Shown here in pieces: positions 14,510 to 23,200 of a stretch of 64,000 nt of DNA; within the stretch, counting starts at the first letter, position 1; each line of letters opens with the position of its first letter. Location of the stretch: positions 62,001 to 126,000 of the forward strand of contig NZ_NGFO01000015.1 of NCBI RefSeq assembly GCF_002149015.1, in the 5' to 3' direction. The notes below the pieces were generated by a model that saw only the letters and a program-made list of their open reading frames with translations, did not search any database and was not told where the DNA came from. The translations under genes were made by a program, and so were the position numbers. This DNA is from Gordonia lacunae. GTDB taxonomy: Bacteria > Actinomycetota > Actinomycetes > Mycobacteriales > Mycobacteriaceae.

Positions 14510-16564
14510 GTGGACCTCACACGCAGACAGTGGATCGCCGGTGCCGCCACGACCGCCGCAGGTGCAGCGCTCGGCGGCACTCTCGCCGCGGGCCAGACCA
14601 CCGCATCCCCTGCCGACTCGACGAACCATCTCGTCGGCTGCGGGATCGCCGATGTCACCGGCGCGATCGCCGGGCAGGGCATGATGGGCTACTCCAACCC
14701 CGAGCAGGTGGCGGCCGGGCTCCTGCAGCGCTGCTGGGCGCGGGCCTACATCGTCGTCGACCGTGCCACCGGCAAGCGTGTCGTCTTCCTCACCGCCGAC
14801 CTCGCCTGCCTCTTCCAATCGCACCACATGGGCCTGATGGCGAAGCTGCGCAAGCGGTTCGGGTCGCTCTACACCGAGTCGAACGTGAACCTGAACGCAC
14901 AACACACCCACGCCTCGTGCGGTGGCACGTCCTGGGACTACGCCTACTCGCTGGCCGCGTTCGGCTTCAAGAAGAACTCCTACGACGCCGAGGTCGACGG
15001 CATGTTCGCGGCCATCGTCCGCGCGCACGACAATCTGGCGCCGGGCTCGCTCACGATCGGCCGCGAGGAACTGCACGACGCCAGCCGCAACCGGTCCCGA
15101 GTCGCGTTCGACGCGAACCCGTCGTCGGACAAGCTCCACTTCCCCAACGCGATCGACCCGCAGGTCACGGTGCTCCGACTGCGGCAGCACGACGGTTCCG
15201 GTGGCCGGGACGTCGGCGCGATCACGTGGTTCCCGACCCACGGCACGTCCCTCACCGACCGCAACGTCCTCATCGCCGGCGACAACAAGGGCTACGCGAG
15301 CCACCTGTGGGAGCGTGCGCAACCAGGATTCGTCGCCGCGTTCCCGCAGACCAATTCCGGTGACATGACACCGAACCTCGCGCTGACCCGGTTCCATCCG
15401 AGCGGCCCGACCTCGAACAACCGACGGAACTGCGAACTCATCGGCGAGCGTCAGTTCGTCGCGGGCCGGCGGGCGTTCGACGCCGCCCGCCCGATGACGC
15501 GGGGCGGCGTCGACTCGATCGTGCGGTACGTCGACATGTCGGCGGTCTCGATCTCGGGCACCTACACGCCCGACGGGCGGCCGGCCTCGACCACTCCCGC
15601 GATGATGGGTGCCGGCGCGGTGGCGACCAGCAGCGAGGACAACTACGAGCAGCCGCTCCCCTTTCTCGTCGAGGGCATGACCAATCCCCTCGTCACCGCC
15701 CTGGGTGGTGACCGCGTCCCGCCGGTCGCGCCGTGGATGCGAGACATGCAGGCGCCCAAGCTGATCGCATTCCCACTCGGCCTGTTGCCGCCGTCGGGCT
15801 GGGTTCCGTCGGTGGTACCGCTGCAACTCATGCGGATCGGCGAGATCGTGCTCGTCGGCGTGCCGGCCGAGGTGACCGTCGTGGCCGGTCTGCGGCTTCG
15901 GCAGGTGGTCGCCGACGAACTGCGCATCGACCTCGACAACGTTCTCGTGCAGGGGTTCGCGAATGCCTACACCCAATACGTCACGACGCCCGAGGAATAC
16001 GACCTGCAGCAGTACGAGGGCGGCGAAACCCAGTACGGCCGGTACACGCTGTCGGCGTATCTCCAGGAATTCGCCGCACTCGCAGCGGCCATGTCGGCCG
16101 GTCGCGGGAACGGGCGCGGTCCGGCGCCGGTCGACAAATCGGGTCTGCAGCCCGATCTGGTGCCACCGGTCCCCGCCGACCGTCCCATGGCGGGACACGG
16201 CTACGGCGACGTACTGCGTCAGCCCGACGCCACATACCGCCCCGGCTCGGCGGTGACGGTGCAGTTCGTCGGAGCACACCCCAACAACGACTTCCGGCAT
16301 GGCCGGACCTACCTGGAGGTGCACCGCCGCACCAGAGACGGGTGGACGACGGCCGCCGACGACAACGACTGGTCCACGGAGTTCCGGTGGGCGCGACCCG
16401 CCGGCAGCCCGGACACCTCGCGCATCACCATCACCTGGCGATCACCCGCGGATGCGTCCGGGGTGTACCGCATCCGCTACTTCGGGGACCGCCGGGACGC
16501 GAGCGGGTCGACGAGCCCCGTCACCGGCACGAGCCGCACGTTTCTGGTCACCGCCGCACGCTGA
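14510..16564 (+). CDS. Tat-exported neutral/alkaline ceramidase
   Basis: 684 aa. It starts at GTG 14510 with GGAAGGA about 8 nt upstream. The N-terminus has a twin-arginine signal, TRRQWIAGAATTAAGAALGG, then an Ala-rich h-region. The body is a neutral ceramidase (NEUT/ALK family): GCGIADVTGA at the start of the mature domain, NAQHTHASCGGT with zinc-ligand His residues, and TWFPTHGTSLTDRN. A C-terminal Ig-like domain (about 550-684) follows. The enzyme hydrolyses ceramide to sphingosine and fatty acid outside the cytoplasm. M. tuberculosis Rv0669c is similar. Since actinomycetes rarely make sphingolipids, host or environmental lipid is the likely substrate (inference). Confidence 0.92.
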   Translation: MDLTRRQWIAGAATTAAGAALGGTLAAGQTTASPADSTNHLVGCGIADVTGAIAGQGMMGYSNPEQVAAGLLQRCWARAYIVVDRATGKRVVFLTADLACLFQSHHMGLMAKLRKRFGSLYTESNVNLNAQHTHASCGGTSWDYAYSLAAFGFKKNSYDAEVDGMFAAIVRAHDNLAPGSLTIGREELHDASRNRSRVAFDANPSSDKLHFPNAIDPQVTVLRLRQHDGSGGRDVGAITWFPTHGTSLTDRNVLIAGDNKGYASHLWERAQPGFVAAFPQTNSGDMTPNLALTRFHPSGPTSNNRRNCELIGERQFVAGRRAFDAARPMTRGGVDSIVRYVDMSAVSISGTYTPDGRPASTTPAMMGAGAVATSSEDNYEQPLPFLVEGMTNPLVTALGGDRVPPVAPWMRDMQAPKLIAFPLGLLPPSGWVPSVVPLQLMRIGEIVLVGVPAEVTVVAGLRLRQVVADELRIDLDNVLVQGFANAYTQYVTTPEEYDLQQYEGGETQYGRYTLSAYLQEFAALAAAMSAGRGNGRGPAPVDKSGLQPDLVPPVPADRPMAGHGYGDVLRQPDATYRPGSAVTVQFVGAHPNNDFRHGRTYLEVHRRTRDGWTTAADDNDWSTEFRWARPAGSPDTSRITITWRSPADASGVYRIRYFGDRRDASGSTSPVTGTSRTFLVTAAR

Positions 16565-16567
16565 GCG

Positions 16568-17782
16568 TCAGGCGTTGTCGGCGTTGCCCTTACGCCAGAC
16601 GGACCACGGGATGTTCCAGTCACCGAGTCCGTCGGTGCCCGACAGCGTTCCGCCCGTCGTGTTCTTCACGACCACCGGGTCGCCGCGGAGAGTGTTCTCC
16701 ATGACCCACAGCGCGTTCTCCGGGCTCAGGTTCAGACAACCGTGACTCGTGTTGGTGTTGCCCTGCGCCCACACCGACCACGGTGCGGAGTGGAAGAAGA
16801 TGCCGCTGTAGGACATCCGGGTCGCGTAGTCGACCGGAGTGCGATAGCCGTTCGACGAGTTGACCGGCACACCGTAGGTCGAGGAGTCCATGATGATGTG
16901 GTCGTGCTTGTCCGCGACCAGGTAGATGCCGTTGTCGGTCTCGTCACCGGCCTTGCCCATCGACGTCGGCATGGTCCGGATGACCTTGCCTTCGCGCTCG
17001 AAGACGACCTGCTTGGTGTTGTCGTCGGCCGTGATGACCATCGAGCGTCCGACGGTGAAGTTGGTACGCACGTTCTCCTGGCCGAACAGTCCGTCACCCA
17101 GATCGATGCCGTAGGTGTTGACCGCGACGCGCACCTTGGTACCCGGCTTCCAGTACTCCGCCGGCCGCCACCGGACCTCGCTCGGGCTGATCCAGTAGAA
17201 GGCACCCTCGACCGGAGGGTCGGTGGTGATCCGGATGGCGCGCTGCGCCGCACGACGATCCGCGATCGGCTCGTCGAACTTCACCGCGACCGGCTGTCCG
17301 ATGCCGACGGTCTCGCCGGGGCTCGGTGTCAGATATGCCTGCGTGAGGTTGTTGGGACTGCTGGTCGTGAAGGTGACCTTCTTGGTGACCGCTCCGCCGA
17401 TGCCGACGGCGTCGGTCTCCAGCGTGTAGGTGCGGTTGTAGCCGAGGGCCTCGTCGCTGACCCAGACGGTGTCGTTGTCCGCGAGGGTGCCCTTCACCGG
17501 GGTGCCGTCGGACTTCTTGATCAGCACCCGGCTGATGGTGCCCTCACTGGTCTTCACCTTGATGGGCGCGCCGGGCTGCACGCCGACGGCGTTGTCGTTC
17601 AGGGGACGCTCGGCCAACTCGGTGATCTCGAGACCGGGCTTGAGGAGGTCGTCGAAAAGACTGGAGCTGCTGACGTTGTCGGAATACGACGCTTCCTGCG
17701 TGCACGACGTCACCAGCGCGACGATTGCCAGCATCACTCCGCTGATGATCAGCGGCATCCGCCGAGTACGACCGATCCCCAT
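16568..17782 (-). CDS. ldtB: L,D-transpeptidase lipoprotein, LdtMt2 type
   Basis: 404 aa using ATG 17782, which has GGGAG 4-5 nt upstream and gives a normal lipoprotein signal ending LVTSC (Cys27). An ATG at 17857 would add 25 residues. Two immunoglobulin-like domains (about 50-250) precede the YkuD catalytic domain, with the HGCLNL signature and nucleophile Cys349, plus FFHSAPWSVW. It forms 3-3 cross-links between meso-diaminopimelate residues in peptidoglycan and confers tolerance to classical beta-lactams. Synteny with Rv2518c (ldtB/lppS). It converges with the ceramidase, leaving 3 bp. Confidence 0.94.
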   Translation of the reverse strand: MGIGRTRRMPLIISGVMLAIVALVTSCTQEASYSDNVSSSSLFDDLLKPGLEITELAERPLNDNAVGVQPGAPIKVKTSEGTISRVLIKKSDGTPVKGTLADNDTVWVSDEALGYNRTYTLETDAVGIGGAVTKKVTFTTSSPNNLTQAYLTPSPGETVGIGQPVAVKFDEPIADRRAAQRAIRITTDPPVEGAFYWISPSEVRWRPAEYWKPGTKVRVAVNTYGIDLGDGLFGQENVRTNFTVGRSMVITADDNTKQVVFEREGKVIRTMPTSMGKAGDETDNGIYLVADKHDHIIMDSSTYGVPVNSSNGYRTPVDYATRMSYSGIFFHSAPWSVWAQGNTNTSHGCLNLSPENALWVMENTLRGDPVVVKNTTGGTLSGTDGLGDWNIPWSVWRKGNADNA

Positions 17783-18038
17783 CTCACTCCCGCCTGTCGG
17801 CGTCCCGACCCCGAACCGGTCGGTCACGCTGCCCCGCAACCTGTGAAAACCTGACATCCTCGACCCCGAACCGCCGAACCGGACATTCCGAACCCGATGT
17901 CGCGGACCAGTGTACGAGAAATCCGACCGAACGCTTCGCCGGTCATCCGTTCGAGTGGCGTGTTGCGCACCCGAAACGCCGGACGTTCATCTGCTGTTCA
18001 TCGACCGCCGCCGGCGATCGAAACCCGCTGAGATGCCA

Positions 18039-18069
18039 CAAGACGCCCCGCTGAATGCGAGGCGTCTTG
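18039..18069 (-). terminator. Hairpin after tRNA-Lys
   Basis: Minus-strand CAAGACGCCTCGC pairs with GCGGGGCGTCTTG (13 bp, one T-G) around an ATTCA loop, 10 nt past the tRNA 3' end. No T-run follows. Confidence 0.7.
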
Positions 18070-18078
18070 GGGACTCTG

Positions 18079-18151
<73 letters not shown>

Positions 18152-18169
18152 TTGCCGGTGCGAGATGGA

Positions 18170-18175
18170 ACCTTA
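18170..18175 (-). promoter_or_regulatory. Candidate -10 for tRNA-Lys
   Basis: TAAGGT with a TTCACT-like -35 at 18 bp, 18 nt before the tRNA 5' end. Confidence 0.45.
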
Positions 18176-18278
18176 CAGGACCCGCGCGGCAGAAGTGAAA
18201 TCGCCTGGTCGGCGCGGGTTCTGCCACCCGGGAGGCCTGCGCGGACGACTCCGCGTGACCACCGGCCGGATCAGTGGA

Positions 18279-18503
18279 TCACCTCGCGGCGACCTTGCGG
18301 ACGACGATGAGCACCACCAGCGCACCGACTCCGGCGATCGCGTACTTCACCGCGGGCGTCTGCAGCGTGGCGAGCGCCTTGGACTTGGCGTCGTCGGCGA
18401 GCCGCTGCGGGCTGGTGCGTTCGGCCAGCGCGTCCAGCGTGCTGGCGAGGTCCTCACGGGCCTTGGCGATGTCCTGCTCGATACGTTCGGTATCTCCGGC
18501 CAC
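18279..18503 (-). CDS. DUF3618 small membrane protein (Rv2520c homologue)
   Basis: 74 aa. GTG start with GGAAGGA six bases upstream. The N-terminal helix IEQDIAKAREDLASTLDALAERTSPQRLADDAKSKA is the DUF3618 signature (amphipathic, probably coiled). It is followed by a single membrane helix, YAIAGVGALVVLIVV, and a basic end. M. tuberculosis has an almost equal-sized protein between tRNA-Lys and bcp. Function unknown; the family is related to elongated apolipoprotein-like stress proteins (YqjD/ElaB-like), so envelope association is likely. Confidence 0.9.
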   Translation of the reverse strand: MAGDTERIEQDIAKAREDLASTLDALAERTSPQRLADDAKSKALATLQTPAVKYAIAGVGALVVLIVVRKVAAR

Positions 18504-18642
18504 GTTGCATCCTTCCGGCGCTTCTCGATTGTCTCTCCGCTTCCCCGGCCGGCCGAACGACCGCTCGGGGCCGGGGATGAACCGCCAGATGGCAGCGTCT
18601 CGATGCTACGACATCCCGGCATCCGGGCATGTGGCCATGCAC

Positions 18643-18648
18643 TAGCCT
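18643..18648 (+). promoter_or_regulatory. Candidate -10 of leaderless bcp
   Basis: TAGCCT, 7 nt before ATG 18656. The same hexamer and spacing precede the methyltransferase gene at 44131. Confidence 0.55.
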
Positions 18649-18655
18649 GGCTCTC

Positions 18656-19132
18656 ATGGGAGAGACCACCACCCGATTGTCCGTGGGCGACAAGGCCCCG
18701 CCGTTCACGCTGCCCGACGCCCACGGCGAGCCGGTCTCGCTGTCGGACTATGCCGGACGCAAAGTCGTCGTCTACTTCTATCCCGCGGCGTCCACCCCGG
18801 GCTGCACCAAGCAGGCCTGCGACTTCCGCGACAACCTGGGCGAGCTGAACGAGGCGGGCATCGCCGTCCTCGGCATCTCTCCCGACAAGCCGGCGAAGCT
18901 CGCGAAGTTCGTCGAGGCCGAGGGGCTCACGTTCCCGTTGCTCAGCGACCCGGAGAAGAAGGTGCTCACCGAGTGGGGCGCGTTCGGGGAGAAGAAGATG
19001 TACGGCAAGACCGTCACCGGCGTGATCCGGTCGACGTTCCTGGTCGATGCCGACGGCACGATCGAACTGGCGCAGTACAACGTCCGCGCCACCGGACACG
19101 TCGCCAAACTGCGTCGCGACCTGTCTGTCTGA
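18656..19132 (+). CDS. bcp: Thioredoxin-dependent thiol peroxidase (Bcp/PrxQ)
   Basis: 158 aa, thioredoxin fold. The peroxidatic cysteine is in TPGCTKQAC (Cys50) and the likely resolving cysteine, five residues on, is Cys55, as in alpha-type PrxQ enzymes. YPAASTPGC and GKTVTGVIRSTFLVD match the family. It reduces hydrogen and organic peroxides with thioredoxin. It is the Rv2521 counterpart. The TetR gene follows after 10 bp, so the two probably form an operon. Confidence 0.95.
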   Translation: MGETTTRLSVGDKAPPFTLPDAHGEPVSLSDYAGRKVVVYFYPAASTPGCTKQACDFRDNLGELNEAGIAVLGISPDKPAKLAKFVEAEGLTFPLLSDPEKKVLTEWGAFGEKKMYGKTVTGVIRSTFLVDADGTIELAQYNVRATGHVAKLRRDLSV

Positions 19133-19142
19133 GCCGACCCCG

Positions 19143-19769
19143 ATGTCCGAGTCCGCCGAACCGCTGGTGCCGCGTAAGCGGCCCACCCAGGAGCGCAGCA
19201 AGCGCAAGTTCCAGGCGATGCTCGAAGCGGCCCGGGAACTGCTGATCGACGTGGGGTTCGAGTCGCTGACGTGCGAGGAGATCGCGACGCGGGCCGAGGT
19301 CCCCATCGGAACGCTCTATCAGTACTTCGCGAACAAGTACGTCATCGTGTGCGAGCTGGACCGCCAGGACACGGTCGACGTACGCGAGGAACTCACGGCG
19401 TTCTCCTCGGAGGTGCCGTCCCTCGAATGGCCGAGCCTGCTCGAGAAGTTCCTCGACCACCTCGCGGCACTGTGGCGCACCGATCCGTCGCGGCGCGCGG
19501 TGTGGCTGGCCGTCCAGTCGACCCCCGCGACCCGCGCCACCGCATCGCTGAACGAACGGGTCCTCGCCGAACAGGTCGCCCGGATCATCGCGCCGCTCAC
19601 GCCGTCACAGCGTGAGCGACGCGAGATGATGTCGCAGGTGCTCGTGCACACCGCCTACTCGTTGCTCAGCTTCTCCGTGCAGGACGGCCACGACCACGAC
19701 GAGACCGTCGCCGAGCTGAAGCGGATGCTCGCGGGCTATCTGCTCCTGGAAGAGTCGACGACGGTCTGA
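19143..19769 (+). CDS. TetR/AcrR-family regulator
   Basis: 208 aa. The helix-turn-helix is at about 20-65: AARELLIDVGFESLTCEEIATRAEVPIGTLYQYFANK. The C-terminal ligand/dimer domain (about 75-205) is helical and not diagnostic. It replaces Rv2522c in the otherwise conserved order and follows bcp closely, so it may be co-transcribed with it. Its target is unknown; control of acpS/fas, whose 3' ends face it, is possible but unsupported by any operator seen next to it. Confidence 0.88.
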   Translation: MSESAEPLVPRKRPTQERSKRKFQAMLEAARELLIDVGFESLTCEEIATRAEVPIGTLYQYFANKYVIVCELDRQDTVDVREELTAFSSEVPSLEWPSLLEKFLDHLAALWRTDPSRRAVWLAVQSTPATRATASLNERVLAEQVARIIAPLTPSQRERREMMSQVLVHTAYSLLSFSVQDGHDHDETVAELKRMLAGYLLLEESTTV

Positions 19770-19782
19770 GTGGTCGGCCGGG

Positions 19783-20175
19783 TCACCTGCCCTCGAGGAT
19801 CGCCACCGCCGCGGCGGTGTCGCCGTCGTGGGTCAGCGACACGTGCACATTCGTGTCGCGCAGGTGTTCGCCGATCTCACCGGACAACCGGATGGCCGGG
19901 CGTCCCCAGGTGTCGGTCACCACCTCGATGTCGCTGTGCCGGATCAGTGGCAGCAGGGGCGAACGCGAGAAGCGGCTCACCGACCACGCTTTCACGACGG
20001 CCTCCTTGGCGGCCCAGCGGGCGGCCAGATGCCGGGCGTCCTCGCCGGTCCCGGCCGCCGAGTCCCGACGCTCGCCGACCGTGAACCGGTCGGCGAATGT
20101 CGTACCCGGCTGCCGGAGTTGCTCGCCGAACTCCGGGATCGACACGATGTCGATCCCCACACCGAGGACGCTCAT
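19783..20175 (-). CDS. acpS: Holo-[acyl-carrier-protein] synthase
   Basis: 130 aa from ATG 20175, aligning with M. tuberculosis AcpS (Rv2523c), also 130 aa. Motifs are GVGIDIVSIPEF with the metal-binding Asp and ARHLAARWAAKEAVVKAW with the catalytic Glu/Lys. HVSLTHDGDTAAAVAILE is at the C-terminus. It transfers phosphopantetheine from CoA to the ACP domain of Fas (Ser1818 here). A longer frame starts at GTG 20217, where GTGA overlaps the fas stop; either way acpS is translationally and transcriptionally tied to fas. Confidence 0.95.
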   Translation of the reverse strand: MSVLGVGIDIVSIPEFGEQLRQPGTTFADRFTVGERRDSAAGTGEDARHLAARWAAKEAVVKAWSVSRFSRSPLLPLIRHSDIEVVTDTWGRPAIRLSGEIGEHLRDTNVHVSLTHDGDTAAAVAILEGR

Positions 20176-20213
20176 GCCCTCGGATCCGCCGGCACCGTCG
20201 GACTCACCGGGTG

Positions 20214-23200
20214 TCACCGGCTTCCCGCCACCGGGACACCGGCGCGCTCGACGTCGGTCCCGTACACGTCGTCACCGTCGAGCCGCGTCTGCGGATCGAG
20301 CAGCATGCCCGCCTCGGCGTCGTGCTCGTCGACCGACTCGTCGAAGCGACGGTTCGGCGGACGCTGGTAAGCAGGCTCGCCACCGCAGATCGACTGCAGG
20401 AAGCGCTGGCTGCCCAGACGCGTGCGTTCGTCGGCGCGCTGACGATAGGCGTCGCGCTCCTCCGGGTTCAGCGAGGCGATGAACGCCTCCGGGTGCACCA
20501 CCGCGATGAGCCCGGACACGTGGCCGAAACCGAGACTGGTCAGCAGGCCGGCCTTGAGCGGGAACCGCTCGCCGAGCTGCAACGTCTCGCGCGGCCACAC
20601 CAGGTGGGGGTACTCCGCCATCTTCTCGTCGACGCAGTCGAGGCTGCGGTTCGGCGGGATGACACCGTCGCGCAGGATCTGGCACAGGCCGATGAGCTGG
20701 AAGGCCGCCGCGCCGCCCTTGGCGTGACCGGTCAGCGACTTCTGCGACACCACGAACAGCGGTGCGCCCTTGCCGCGGCCGATCGCCGCCGCGAGCCGCT
20801 CGTGCAGCTCCGACTCGTTGGGATCGTTGGCCTTGGTGGAGGTGTCGTGCTTCGACACGACCGCCACGTCGTCGGCGCTGACGCCGAGCGAACCCAGCGC
20901 ACGGGCCAGCGGCGAGGACAGCGACCCGCGAGCCGCGCCCAGGGCACCGAGACCCGGAGCCGGGATCGACGTGTGCACGCCGTCGCCGAAGCTCTGTGCC
21001 CACGCGACCACACCGAGCACCGGCAGACCCATCTCGGCCGCGACGTCGCCGCGGGCGAGCAGGATCGTGCCGCCGCCGGCCGATTCGACGAACCCACCGC
21101 GTCGGCGGTCGTTGGCCCGCGAGAATCGCCGGTCGTCGATGCCGCGTGCGGTCATCTTCGCCGAGTCCGCGGTCGCCGACATCGCGCCGAAGCCGACGAT
21201 GCCCTCGATACCCAGGTCGTCGAAGCCGCCCGCCACCGCGAACAGCGCCTTGCCGAGGCGGATCTTGTCGACGCCCTCCTCGACCGACACCGCTGCGGTC
21301 GCACACGCCGCCACGGGGTGGATCATTGCGCCGTAGCTACCGACATACGACTGGACCACATGCGCCGCAACGATGTTCGGCAGCGCCTCCTGCAGGATGT
21401 CGTTCGCGTTGGCCTCGCCGAGCAGGGTGTTGACGTACAGGTCGCGCATGGAGGTCATGCCGCCCATACCCGTGCCCTGTGTGTTGGCCACCAGACCGGG
21501 GTGCACCCAGCGCATCAGTTCGCTCGGCGTGAAACCCGACGACAGGAAGGCGTCGACCGTGGCCACCAGGTTCCACAGGGCGACCCGGTCGATCGACTCC
21601 ACCATGTCGGGGCTGACACCCCAGCGGGTCGGGTCGAAGCCGGTCGGGATCTGACCGCCCACGGTCCGGGTCAGCGCGAACTGACGCGGGACGCGGATCT
21701 CGGTACCGGCCAGCCGGGTGACCTGCCAGTCGCCATCGGCGTTCTGCGTGACCCGGGTCTTCTCCGGGTTGGCACTGGCGAACGCCCGCGCCTCCGCCTC
21801 GGAGTTGACCGTGAAGGTCAGGTCCTCGTCGACGAAGACCGAGGTCAGCAGTGGCGAGGTGTTGTCGACCATCGCCCCGTCGTCGGCGTAGCGGCGGATG
21901 CCGCAGCGCGCGACGACCTCGTCGTGATAGCGCTCGGCGATCTCGCTCTCCGGCACCGGGTCTCCGGATTCGGTGTCGTACCAGCCCGGCTTCGGCGCCG
22001 AATCCCAGTGCACCAGTCCGGTGTTCCAGGCGAGCTCGAGAACACCAGCGGCCGAGAGCTTCTCGTCGACCTCCATTTCGAAGCGGGTGCGGGCCGAACC
22101 GAACGGGCCGAGTTCACCGGCGCCCACGATGACCACGAGGTCCTCGGGTCGGGCGTCGATCGACGGCCACTCGGGACGCATCGCCTTCGGCGCGCGCGCC
22201 GGTGCGGGCAATGCCGCGACGGTCGTCACCGACTCTTCCGCGGTGTCCGCGGACTCCTCCTCGGCGGCCGCCGCCGCGGTGGCCGCCGCCGCGGTGGCCG
22301 CGAGCGCCTTGAGGTCGGTCGAGCTGTCCAGGCCACCGGTGAAGTCGGCCAGGATCGGCGCACTCACCGCGGCCGAGCGCTGCTCGGGCGTGCAGAGGGT
22401 CAGCAGGTTCGCCGCCATCTCCGCCGTGCTCCAGGTGCGCACACCCACCGCCTCGACTGCGTCGACCATCCCGTCGTTGTGACCCATCAGCCCGGTGCCG
22501 CGCACCCAGCCGATCAGCGCGTGGGCGAGCGTCGTCTTGGCGCCCCAGGACTCCTCGGCCGACCAGCGCTGCACGAGCGCGTCCAGCGAGGCCTTGCTCT
22601 CGCCGTAGGCGCCGTCGCCGCCGAACATGCCGCGGTTCGGCGAACCGGGCAGCACGACGTGCACCCGGGCGGCGATGTCGTGATCGGAATGGACGTCGGC
22701 GAGACCGCCGATGAGCCGCTCCACCGACCAGAGGAGCACCTTCATCTCCAGCTCGGCGCGACCACCGGCGTCGGTGAGGTCACCGGCGACCCGCGGTGCG
22801 GCGAACGGGAACAGCAGCGTCGGCTTCATCGCCGGCTTCACCACTGCCGTTGTGCCACCGAGGTTCTCGGTCTGCTCGGCCGCGATCCAGCCGACCAGGT
22901 CGTCGACGTCGGCGTAGGAGGCCATGTTCGCCGGGGCGATCCACAGCGCGGCGCCGGCCCGGGCATTCTCCCGGTACAGCTTCTTGTAGAACGCGAGACG
23001 GTCGGAGTTCAGACGCGACGTCGTCGCGATCACGGTCGCACCGCCGGCGAGCAGCCCGGCGACCACGCCGGCGGCGATGGATCCCTTGCTCGCGCCGGTG
23101 ACGACGGCGATCTCGCGGCTGTGGACACCCTTCTCCGGGTTCTCCGCGGCGTGCGCGATCGCCCCGAAGACGCGGCCGTGCACGGCGTTGCCGTTCGCGA

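Noticed and set aside
16568-17857. Longer start (17857) for the L,D-transpeptidase
   Set aside because: It places 25 extra residues before a normal lipoprotein signal and its Shine-Dalgarno abuts the ATG; ATG 17782 is better placed.
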